Shown piece after piece: positions 6,687 to 14,433 of a stretch of 21,976 nt of DNA. Each line of letters starts with the position of its first letter. Within the stretch, counting starts at the first letter, position 1. This stretch comes from Coemansia sp. RSA 922 (Eukaryota; Kickxellomycota; Kickxellomycetes; Kickxellales; Kickxellaceae). The DNA lies in assembly GCA_027577415.1 (NCBI GenBank), contig JANBQS010000298.1, positions 1 to 21,976 of the forward strand. Reading direction: 5' to 3'. Both the position numbers and the translations under genes were made by a program. The notes under the pieces are model-generated. The model was not told the origin of the DNA, searched no databases, and saw nothing but the letters and a program-made list of their open reading frames with translations.

Positions 6687-7034
6687 TCACTGTCCTGAAT
6701 ACTCTTCTTTGGCTTTATTCATGGCCTGTTTTATAGTCTTGTGGATCTTAAGCCTCGGAGTGTCAGGAACCAACTCGCCACGCTGGTAAACAGAAAATTC
6801 TATGGTACACTTCTTCGATTCATCCCATATACCAGGTGTACCTTTGGGATTGTACACACATATATTATTAAGAGCAAATCCTATCACGCCATGTGTTAGT
6901 TCTGCAAAATATGAATTTACAAGAATAGCGAATTTTTCATCGTAGTAGCTAGCAACCACGGCCATAGGATTACGATTAGTGAACTCCTTCAAATCACTTT
7001 CGTTTGTTATAGAATTTGGGTCAATAATGAGCAT
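6687..7034 (-). CDS. Thioredoxin-fold-like protein, short copy (C-terminally truncated paralogue)
   Basis: 115 residues from ATG 7034. It is a tandem paralogue of the 192-aa protein; by eye about 77 of 105 domain residues are identical, with long identical runs in the central strand and helix (VASYYDEKFAILVN) and in NPKGTPG and DESKKCT. It likewise lacks CxxC and has Cys at the cis-Pro position. It stops right after the last helix because the TGC (Cys) codon of the long copy is TGA here; read past that stop the frame gives about 17 more codons before another stop. The domain itself is unbroken and its TATA box is conserved, so it may be expressed, although a pseudogene at an early stage cannot be excluded. 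It lies between unit 1 and the ATPase, in the same orientation as both. Confidence 0.6.
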   Translation of the reverse strand: MLIIDPNSITNESDLKEFTNRNPMAVVASYYDEKFAILVNSYFAELTHGVIGFALNNICVYNPKGTPGIWDESKKCTIEFSVYQRGELVPDTPRLKIHKTIKQAMNKAKEEYSGQ

Positions 7035-7137
7035 CGTTAAATGTAGCCGTACTTCTGGTGTGGCAATAAAAAATAAATGTAGTGAAGAATATGGAGAGAA
7101 AAGAGGAAAATATAAAACGCTGTCAAAAGTCTAGGGA

Positions 7138-7145
7138 TTTTATAG
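7138..7145 (-). promoter_or_regulatory. TATA box of the 115-aa gene
   Basis: CTATAAAA on the minus strand, 104 bp before ATG 7034, at the same spacing as in unit 1. Sequence around it is only moderately conserved, which makes conservation of the box itself more telling. Confidence 0.6.
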
Positions 7146-7274
7146 CACAGCGCAAGGTCGAAAGAAGCAGGAGGAAAGAGTGAAAAACTGCCCTTCTCTC
7201 CTTTTACTCTTGCGTCATCAACCGATGACGTATGTGTCAGGTTTTTAATACAATATCCGAATTGGCTCTTTTTA

Positions 7275-7445
7275 AAAATAAAGAAATCGGATACCTTTCT
7301 AGCTGTTGGCAAAAAAAAAAATGCTTTGAACAGAAAGAAAGTCGGATGCCTCCCCCCAACCAAGGTGTTGACAAAGAGGCTTTGAACAAAAGAAAAAAAA
7401 ATTGCTTTGTAAATTCCATAAAGAAACCTCATCAGGCTAATGGGA
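7275..7445. repeat. Near-identical upstream block, unit 2 copy
   Basis: Partner of 6197-6368: about 98% identical over 171 bp, with an 11-A run in place of 12. Its right end overlaps the ATPase stop codon (7437-7439) and the CAT codon before it, so it also forms the ATPase 3' UTR. Identity drops immediately beyond, inside the ATPase coding sequence. Confidence 0.85.
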
Positions 7446-10400
7446 TGAAAGTAGCTGCTGTCTCTCAACGTCCACAATACCATTAGCATTTGGCACTAAC
7501 CACCGGTATCGTAGCTCCTTGAACAACTCCAATCCACCAAACATTAGTAATGGCGAGATAATGACCATTACCCATTCAGCGACATTAAGTGGTACAATGT
7601 CCAAGTGAGCGCTCAGTGGAGGAATAGTCGAGACAAGTAAAATGACAGCCAAGCTAGCAGCCAGCCAAAGTAGTCCAGGTCGATTGGCATAGGTATGCGA
7701 CTGCTGTTGGCTACGGAAAACGCGCAAGGGGAGAAGCCTTGTGGACATGGAGATTCCCAGCAGAGAATGAGCCGACATCCACGTCAAAAATGTCAGAGTA
7801 GGAGCAACCGGTGCCACAGCCCATGATGGGAGCAACATTGACGGGACCAATAGTGGTAGTGCGCAGGCGACAAACAAGGCAACAGCATAAAATAATACCG
7901 AACGAGCCGTCGAGTGCTTTTCCGAGCCACGAACAATTTTATCAGCTCTCGCCAAAGCAGTCAGCGACGACGGGTCCTCCCCAGGCTTGGAAATAAGGCC
8001 CTCCGGTTGTTCAGCCAACATGGTTCGCGTAGCGCTCAGATCAGCGACAAGTTTGATGACGATGACTTGGACTGGAGTCATAGGACTCGCGCCCTCGGCG
8101 ATGAGAAGCAGGGCAAAGAGCAAGAGCAGAGCCAGTTTACAAGCAAGATAAAACACAGTACACTTGAGAGCATTAGAGCTCCGACGACGGGCTTCGCGTA
8201 GGCATTGGACAACAGCCGAAAAGTTTCCAGACAAGACGATTAATCCAGCAGCATCCATAGCCACGTCGGCTGTCGACGGATTAGCGCCCATGCAGATGCC
8301 GACGTCAGCACGAGTCAATGATGGCGCGTCGTTGATCCCGTCGCCTATAAACGCCACGACTTCTCCGCGGGCCTGCAACGCGTGGATGAGGCGCAGCTTT
8401 TGTGCCGGAGATACGCGTGCGAATACATTGCTCTCGTCAATAAGCTGGTCAAACGAGCCCTGCGCCAGACTGCGCTGGACCATTTCGCCTGTGACTGCGT
8501 GTACCTCAACACAGCCGCCATGAGCTCCCGCTGCGCCAGATGCCGAGGGACTGCGACGACACGGCATAGAGGACGCGCCAATAGTGCCATACGAGGCTGG
8601 TATTGCGCGCTCACCATGGTGGGCCAACGGCGACTGAGCTTCGCCAGTGGCAGCAGCAATGCGGCTGTGACTCTCGACTATGCCAACGGTGCTGGCAACA
8701 GCCAGTGCGGTGCTGGGATGATCGCCAGTAGCCAGTATAACGCGAATACCAGCGTCCTGACACTCTTGCACAACAGGACGAGCCTCGCGCTGTGGTGGAT
8801 CAAAGAAGGCAAAGGCGCCAACAAATACCAAATCACTAGGCAAAACTTGGCTCACGGGCGGCTTTTGATTAGGCGGAGATCCGACCGCAGTTTCCACATC
8901 CAGCGTAGCAGGGGGCGATACAACGTTGGTCGAGGCGTAGAGGGGCTCGTCGGTTATCGCCAGGGCGTAGGCAATTACGCGACTGCCTCCCGCAGCAAGC
9001 TTGGCAGCACTGCGCGAGATGTTAAGCACCAACGAATCTGGCATTGCTTCGATACCTGCAACCCGACCGCCTCGAATATCCTCGGTTAAAAGTGGCGCGA
9101 CGCCAGCAGCAGCACGCCATACGCGAGTACACTGAGGGATTAGTGCTTCGGGCGCGCCCTTGATGACAGTCCAGTGCTTGGCGCTGGCCGGCGCTTCACC
9201 TTCATCATCAGTGTTACTTTCAGCAGCCTTGCCGTGCGGGCGCCTCCGTCGGGAATAAGACACAGGCGGCATGGCGGCAGTGCGAGTGCGCGCAGAAACA
9301 CGCAATGTCGGATCGAATAGTAATTCGCCAGTAGGTTCAGACAAACAGTCACACATGGCTGATATAGCATCAGTGATGGCAAGCACTGGAATCGAACCAG
9401 TCTCCGAGTCGCGCGGCAGTTGCATCTGAGCGCCAAACACAGTATCGTCGGTATCGTCATCGCCAGCGGGAAGACTATTCAAAACAGCAGAGTTCAAAAA
9501 GTCTTTGCCAAATCCACGTACTGGTTCGAACGGCGGTGACCATATCCCTGTTTTAAAAGAAGGCCGACGACGCAGCCCCGTTGTTGGCGTCCGTCGCAGA
9601 GTTTGTTGTCCCAAGATACCGCGGCGATGAATGGCTGAAAGACGCTGCATAAGTGGTCGAGACTCGAGTGGATCCACCGATAATGACCATGCCGAGTACA
9701 GAGGAGTAGCCAATGCCGCCGACCGCTCGCTGAGTTGAATGGCCTCAGGTGTTAGCACTTCGACAGCCAGCCCGCAGGCAGCAGCGGGGTCTTCGCAAAC
9801 AGACATAATCGACGAGACGATCAATTGACTACGCGTCAGAGTGCCAGTCTTGTCAGTCACAATAATCGAGACTGACGATAGGGCGTCAGCAGCGGCTACT
9901 CGGCGTACCAGCAATTTATCGCGGGCCAAGGCGCGAGACCCCAGTGCCAATGCCGCGCGAGCAACGAGCGGTAGTTCCTCAGGAATGGTGGCAAAGGCCA
10001 GACTCATGCCCATCAGAAGCGCGCTACGCCAGTGCATGTCGCCAAGTACAATCCCAACGCCAGTCATCAACAGGCTGGCTGCAATAGCTACCAGCGATAG
10101 TTTTCCTGCCAGCTGAGCCATACGCTGCTGACTCGGCGCTAGTTGATTAGGCTTGGCACTTCGACCTAATACCTGGTGGATATTGGCTGATATGGCTGTA
10201 TGTGAGCCAGTCGCCACGACTATCGCTACTGCACGGCCCATAGTCACCGTAGTTCCTGCACAGAGCAGAGTAGCCGGAATGTTTGACAACGCTAGGCGCA
10301 AAGTGCTGCCTCCCGCTGATTCAATAGACCCGTCGTCCGACCACGCACTGTCCAAACCAACACTGCTTCCAAGCGCAATTTTACTCACACTCAGAGACTC

Positions 10401-10964
10401 GCCGGTCAGTACACCTTCGTCGACAGTCAAATTGTGACTCAATGCAACAACAGCATCGGCGGGAACTGACTGGCCATGACGCAAGACAATAACTTCGCCT
10501 GGAACCACATCATCCGCAGACACTACACCCTCACAGCCATCGCGTAGCACCGTAGTATTCGACGGCACTGAATTACGCAGTGAAGCCAATGCCTGTTTAG
10601 AACGCCATTCAGTATAGGCACCCAGCGATACTACAGCGCCAATTGCCACGAATATCGTCACTGCGTCCCATGGGTCACCCCACATTGAATAAAGGATGCC
10701 CACGCCTACCAGAAGGAGTACCATGGGTTCGGCCAATTCAATGCACAAAACTGACCATAGGCTTAGTCGCTGTCCCAAGTCAACGGGTATGTTGGGTCCA
10801 AAGTGTTCTCGCCGATTGCGCGCGTCTAGTCTATCTAGTCCTCGCGAAGGGTCTACTCCCAAGCTATCGGCTACCTCTGATAAAGTGCGCCCCCAGGGCC
10901 TCCACTCGACATGTACTCGCCGCTGCAAGTCGCTCAAATGCTCTAAATGTCTGCGCTCCTCCAT
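7437..10964 (-). CDS. P2-type cation-transporting P-type ATPase
   Basis: 1175 residues from ATG 10964 (MEERR). It has an N-terminal cation-ATPase domain (W..GRTLSEVADSLGVD..RGL), TGES at 187-190 (actuator), PEELP at 328-332 in transmembrane helix 4, the phosphorylated Asp in DKTGT at 371, KGAPEAL from 602 (nucleotide binding), TGDH from 746 and GDGIND at 874-879, followed by the M5-M10 helices. The machinery looks catalytically intact. PEELP replaces the PEGLP of Pmr1/SERCA pumps and is, to my knowledge, more usual in bacterial P2-type ATPases. In M6 the SERCA NLVTD ligands are KLVAD (971-975), so ion choice may differ from Ca2+. Extra low-complexity inserts lie in the N domain (about 460-590) and between TGDH and GDGIND (128 residues apart). 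The last 13 codons are within the tandem array. Substrate and membrane are unknown. Confidence 0.85.
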   Translation of the reverse strand: MEERRHLEHLSDLQRRVHVEWRPWGRTLSEVADSLGVDPSRGLDRLDARNRREHFGPNIPVDLGQRLSLWSVLCIELAEPMVLLLVGVGILYSMWGDPWDAVTIFVAIGAVVSLGAYTEWRSKQALASLRNSVPSNTTVLRDGCEGVVSADDVVPGEVIVLRHGQSVPADAVVALSHNLTVDEGVLTGESLSVSKIALGSSVGLDSAWSDDGSIESAGGSTLRLALSNIPATLLCAGTTVTMGRAVAIVVATGSHTAISANIHQVLGRSAKPNQLAPSQQRMAQLAGKLSLVAIAASLLMTGVGIVLGDMHWRSALLMGMSLAFATIPEELPLVARAALALGSRALARDKLLVRRVAAADALSSVSIIVTDKTGTLTRSQLIVSSIMSVCEDPAAACGLAVEVLTPEAIQLSERSAALATPLYSAWSLSVDPLESRPLMQRLSAIHRRGILGQQTLRRTPTTGLRRRPSFKTGIWSPPFEPVRGFGKDFLNSAVLNSLPAGDDDTDDTVFGAQMQLPRDSETGSIPVLAITDAISAMCDCLSEPTGELLFDPTLRVSARTRTAAMPPVSYSRRRRPHGKAAESNTDDEGEAPASAKHWTVIKGAPEALIPQCTRVWRAAAGVAPLLTEDIRGGRVAGIEAMPDSLVLNISRSAAKLAAGGSRVIAYALAITDEPLYASTNVVSPPATLDVETAVGSPPNQKPPVSQVLPSDLVFVGAFAFFDPPQREARPVVQECQDAGIRVILATGDHPSTALAVASTVGIVESHSRIAAATGEAQSPLAHHGERAIPASYGTIGASSMPCRRSPSASGAAGAHGGCVEVHAVTGEMVQRSLAQGSFDQLIDESNVFARVSPAQKLRLIHALQARGEVVAFIGDGINDAPSLTRADVGICMGANPSTADVAMDAAGLIVLSGNFSAVVQCLREARRRSSNALKCTVFYLACKLALLLLFALLLIAEGASPMTPVQVIVIKLVADLSATRTMLAEQPEGLISKPGEDPSSLTALARADKIVRGSEKHSTARSVLFYAVALFVACALPLLVPSMLLPSWAVAPVAPTLTFLTWMSAHSLLGISMSTRLLPLRVFRSQQQSHTYANRPGLLWLAASLAVILLVSTIPPLSAHLDIVPLNVAEWVMVIISPLLMFGGLELFKELRYRWLVPNANGIVDVERQQLLSSH

Positions 10965-11181
10965 GAATTTGTGAAAAAGAATATAAAAATAAAAATAATT
11001 ACAACACAAAGGGAGAATAAAAGCTAAAAAGGGAGCGGGCAATCAAAGTCAGCAGCAATTGTGTTGCCCATATCCATCATACAAATAGAGAAAAATACAT
11101 AACGTAAAAATGAGATATTTGGCGAAAAAAATATTCCCAATACACTTTATTTATAATATCATGATATTTTTCTTTTTGTAA
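10965..11181. promoter_or_regulatory. Divergent promoter of ATPase (-) and Tim17-family gene (+), with a possible uORF
   Basis: The 217-bp AT-rich spacer holds A-rich TATAAAAATAAAAATAA at 10982-10998 next to the ATPase start. AATATCATGATATT at 11155-11168 is a perfect 14-bp palindrome. ATG 11110 opens a 23-codon frame closed by TAA at 11179-11181, directly abutting the main ATG at 11182 and in the same frame; a second ATG (11161) is inside it. Whether this frame is transcribed is unknown. Confidence 0.4.
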
Positions 11182-11742
11182 ATGTCCGAATCTAAAGACA
11201 ACAGCTCTAACTCCGCCCCATCTCCGCTACGTCGGATGCGAATGGATCCTATAGATCGTCTAGCGGTAACAGCAGTAGTAGGTGGTGGTGTAGGCGCAGC
11301 ATGTGGCGGATTAATAGGCGGACAACTATCGGGCCGACAGTACCTAGCAGAACGAGCACATCGATTGCCAACAACAGTGCAAGGGTGGTTCTTTTACCAA
11401 AAGTGGAAAAACTACCGCGTAATATTAGGCGCAATGCGAGGCGCCGCCAAATATGCTACAAGAGTTGGCGCATGTGTAATGGCATTCGCAACAGTGGAAA
11501 TGGCTGTGGATCAGGCCATAGGCGAAGTACAAGCTGCTAGCTCGGCAGTTGCTGGTCTGGCTACAGCTATTGGTGTCTCGCTTGTAGCTAGATTGCCTAG
11601 ATCCAGTACCAAACGTGCATGTATCGCTGGTCTAGGCGTAGGCCTCGTAGTTGGCGGATTACAAGATATGGCAAATACACTAAAGTCCGAAACAAAAGCA
11701 ACGCCCGCTTATATTGAATGGGCACGACGCAAAATGACATAA
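11182..11742 (+). CDS. Tim17/Tim22/Tim23-family mitochondrial membrane protein, TIMMDC1-like
   Basis: 186 residues from ATG 11182; an in-frame TAA immediately precedes the start and fixes it. About 22 polar N-terminal residues are followed by glycine-rich hydrophobic segments at about 28-48 (VVGGGVGAACGGLIGGQLSG), 85-105, 113-135 and 143-162, the four-helix GxxxG-rich plan of the Tim17 family. The stretch AHRLPTTVQGWFFYQKWKNYR between the first two helices resembles what I recall of fungal proteins annotated as complex I assembly factor TIMMDC1; that is recollection, not a search. Members sit in the inner mitochondrial membrane and act in carrier translocation or in assembly of the complex I membrane arm. 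The family call is firmer than the subfamily. It is convergent with the helicase gene, with 23 bp between stop codons. Confidence 0.6.
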   Translation: MSESKDNSSNSAPSPLRRMRMDPIDRLAVTAVVGGGVGAACGGLIGGQLSGRQYLAERAHRLPTTVQGWFFYQKWKNYRVILGAMRGAAKYATRVGACVMAFATVEMAVDQAIGEVQAASSAVAGLATAIGVSLVARLPRSSTKRACIAGLGVGLVVGGLQDMANTLKSETKATPAYIEWARRKMT

Positions 11743-11765
11743 CGAATATATTTCCATATGTATAT

Positions 11766-14222
11766 CTAAGTACTCTCATTTCCTTCCTCATTATCAGAGA
11801 ACCCAGGGTTGAACGTAAACCGCTTACGCTGCTGTTTACCCTTAGCAGCCAGTTTCTTACGAATAGCTTCTTTGCGAGCCAAAGCCTCCCAACTATCCTC
11901 ATCCGATGACGACGACGAGTCGTGTTGGTAGCGTTTGGAGGACCGTGCATCGGCGATAATATCGTCAAGCGACCGCTGTTCAGACTGACGACTGTGCTGG
12001 ATCTTTTGAGCTGAAATCTCAGCCATATCGCGCAGAGATTTATCACGACGACTGATCATACGCTTCGCCAACAACGGGTCCTTGGCCATAGCTTCGCGGA
12101 TCTTTGGATCTTCAATCTCCTCCATAAGCCGCGCTTCCTCAACGCTGGCTACTGCATCACGACGCTTAATACGTTTCAGTTTACGCTCACGTGCACGGTC
12201 CTTGGCTTCTTTGGCGTCGGTCCAAGCATCAGTATTGTTCTTTTTCTTTTGTTTCTTTTTCTTCTTCTCCGAATCGTCGTCGTCATCAGAGTCGTCGGGT
12301 TTAGGTTGGGATGCAGCCAATCTGGCCTTTTCCAATTTTTCTAGTCGATGAGCCTCGCGCTTACTATCGAGTAACGGGATAGTATCAGTGTCAATGGCAA
12401 AAGGTACAAAGCGACTGACAGGGCGACCACGTAATTCGGGCATACTGGGCAAATGCAAAAGAGCAAAGCCTTTGGCAACCTCGATAATAGGCAATTCTTT
12501 CAGACGAAAGATAAAAGATGCCTCGTGCTTCGAGTAAGACTGCACGAACGAAACGAATGCCAGTTTACCACGATCGTAAATATCACGGTCAGTTGCCGCC
12601 AATCCACGTACTAGCTCCAAAAGGGCGTCGCTACGAGTATCAGCCGGATACTTGCTGAGCTGATCCTGGTTACGGCAGCGTCTTTTGCGTCTACGTTTCT
12701 TTTCCTCGTCCTTTTTGATCTTTGCCGCCTCTTCATCATCCAGATCCTCGCAATCGTCGGTCTCCTCCAAACTATCATCCTCGTCGTCCTCTACTACGAG
12801 AGAGATGGCGTCGGCTGGTGCCTCGGTAGTCACTGCACCGTCAGAGTCTTGCCATAGGTAGTCGGCGGGTGACATGGGGATCTTGCGTAATGCCAAAAAG
12901 TCAATATAAGTCTCTTCAGCTCCAGGACTCAAAAACACCAAGGCCTTGCCCGAACGACCAGCACGAGCTGTACGGCCACAGCGATGAGCAAATGACTTTG
13001 GGTCGGTCGGTGGATCCCACTGAATAACACAGTCTACGTCGGGAATATCCAACCCACGACTAGCCACATCAGTACACAATAGGATAGCAGCCTCACCAGG
13101 CGGGATAGCAGAAAAGGACTCGTACGTAGCCTGACGCTTGCTCTGCACCATCTGGCCATGCAGCGAATGCACTGAAATGGAGGCACCATAACTGAAATGC
13201 TCGCGTAGGCGGTCCTTCTCCTCCCTCATCGCACGCTTACCGCCAGGAACTACGGTGGGCACGGGGCAGAGCATCCGACGCAGTAGGCGGTAAAAGTAAT
13301 CGACGGCAGCGCAAGTACTAAAATACACAATGTACTTTAACGAGCCCGTAGTCTGGATCAGTCGCAAGATCTGAGCCAATTTGCGGTCCGGAGGACAGAT
13401 CAAGTACCTGATTGCCAGGGATGCTGGAATACGCCGCTCACCACCGCCGTCATCAGCGCGGTCGCGGACCTGTACTTGCACACGGACAGGGTTGCGCAAT
13501 CCAGTACGAACCAATTGGCCTAATGCCTCGCTCATAGTAGCTGAGAATAGACCCGTACGACGCTGCTTGGGCAAGGCCGAAAAAATGGCAGTCAGCGAGG
13601 CCTCAAACCCCATATCCAGCAAACGATCAGCCTCATCAAGCACCAGCACCTCGAGTTTGGCAGCAGAGGCACTAGGCCGACCTCTAACGCCGCCGGAAGC
13701 CGTGATCATACCCGATTTAAGTCTCTTGCCATTACGCAACCTGCCACACAAAACATCCTCGAGGCGACCAGGTGTTCCAATGAGAATATCTGGTCCCAAT
13801 TCTTTGAGCACCGACATTTCGTCCGCCGTATTCGTAGCTGACGACGATCCACCCACTACCAAGTGCGCTGTATATCCGAGTCCAGTCAGTTTCAAAAGTT
13901 CTTGGAGAACAGTGAATATCTGACGAGCCAATTCGCGAGTAGGCGATATCACTATGGCACCTACTTCAGTGTGCGATAGTCGGATTCGCTTGCGCTGTAG
14001 TAGCTCTAGCATGGGGATGAGGAACGATAGGGTTTTGCCTGATCCTGTAGCGGCTTCAACTACTACGTCGCGGTTCTGGATAAAGGCTGGGATAGTCGCT
14101 TCTTGTACGGGAGTCATGTTTTCAAAGCCGAGACTGGATACTGCGTCGAGCATCACCTGGCTCAGAGCTGGCTGCAACGCCGTCCAAGGCCGACCAAAGG
14201 TAGGCACGACTGATTCCGCCAT
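11766..14222 (-). CDS. SPB4: ATP-dependent RNA helicase, Spb4/DDX55 type (60S ribosome biogenesis)
   Basis: 818 residues from ATG 14222. DEAD-box motifs in order: GFENMTPVQ (Q motif, about 33-41), TGSGKT at 59-64, PTRELA, GTPGR, DEAD at 196-199, SAT at 227-229, TDVASRGLD, and HRCGRTARAGR from 413. The opening W..L.P.LS..ML.AV..LGF and the LALRKIPM segment are typical of Spb4. The DUF4217 domain follows (AFVSFVQSYSKHEASFIFRLKELPI...GFALLHLPSMPEL). Spb4 acts in the nucleolus and nucleus on late 27S pre-rRNA processing in pre-60S particles. The protein is about 200 residues longer than yeast Spb4 (606). The extra length lies in an acidic-basic insert before DUF4217 (about 475-525) and a Lys/Asp-rich C-terminal tail, a common nucleolar-type extension. 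It is divergent from the exportin gene. Confidence 0.92.
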   Translation of the reverse strand: MAESVVPTFGRPWTALQPALSQVMLDAVSSLGFENMTPVQEATIPAFIQNRDVVVEAATGSGKTLSFLIPMLELLQRKRIRLSHTEVGAIVISPTRELARQIFTVLQELLKLTGLGYTAHLVVGGSSSATNTADEMSVLKELGPDILIGTPGRLEDVLCGRLRNGKRLKSGMITASGGVRGRPSASAAKLEVLVLDEADRLLDMGFEASLTAIFSALPKQRRTGLFSATMSEALGQLVRTGLRNPVRVQVQVRDRADDGGGERRIPASLAIRYLICPPDRKLAQILRLIQTTGSLKYIVYFSTCAAVDYFYRLLRRMLCPVPTVVPGGKRAMREEKDRLREHFSYGASISVHSLHGQMVQSKRQATYESFSAIPPGEAAILLCTDVASRGLDIPDVDCVIQWDPPTDPKSFAHRCGRTARAGRSGKALVFLSPGAEETYIDFLALRKIPMSPADYLWQDSDGAVTTEAPADAISLVVEDDEDDSLEETDDCEDLDDEEAAKIKKDEEKKRRRKRRCRNQDQLSKYPADTRSDALLELVRGLAATDRDIYDRGKLAFVSFVQSYSKHEASFIFRLKELPIIEVAKGFALLHLPSMPELRGRPVSRFVPFAIDTDTIPLLDSKREAHRLEKLEKARLAASQPKPDDSDDDDDSEKKKKKQKKKNNTDAWTDAKEAKDRARERKLKRIKRRDAVASVEEARLMEEIEDPKIREAMAKDPLLAKRMISRRDKSLRDMAEISAQKIQHSRQSEQRSLDDIIADARSSKRYQHDSSSSSDEDSWEALARKEAIRKKLAAKGKQQRKRFTFNPGFSDNEEGNEST

Positions 14223-14433
14223 AAGAATAAAAAATTATAAGAAATTAGACCAAACAGAATAAAGAAGAGAAAAAAAAATAATAGATCGTTAGAGAGAGAA
14301 AAAAAAGTATGTTGATTTCGAGTGTCTTGATCAGCTAAAATATTAGGCATAACATCAACATCAACATCAATGAAAAAAAGTACACGGCTTGCTTTCTTTT
14401 TTCTCTTACTCTTTTATTATTATTTGTTTCAAT
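14223..14433. promoter_or_regulatory. Divergent promoter of helicase (-) and exportin (+)
   Basis: 211 bp of AT-rich DNA between two start codons, with A- and T-runs, a GAGAGAGA stretch near 14291-14299 and a threefold AACATC hexamer repeat at 14351-14368. No obvious TATA box. A TTG-started extension of the exportin frame to 14389 is leader sequence. Confidence 0.4.

Larger units (their letters stand above)
6399..7478. repeat. Tandem array unit 2 (with 115-aa gene, joined to ATPase 3' end)
   Basis: The unit consists of a 3' flank (6399-6645), the short gene, its promoter, the near-identical upstream block (7275-7445) and the genuine ATPase 3' end. It lacks the 500-bp segment of unit 1. Because the ATPase end here is part of the intact gene, this is the original location of the right part of the unit; unit 1 is the tandem duplicate extending leftward. 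Confidence 0.8.

Noticed and set aside
8382..9089. 235-codon plus-strand ORF antisense to the ATPase
   Set aside because: It lies wholly over conserved ATPase coding sequence and has no domain pattern; a shadow frame.
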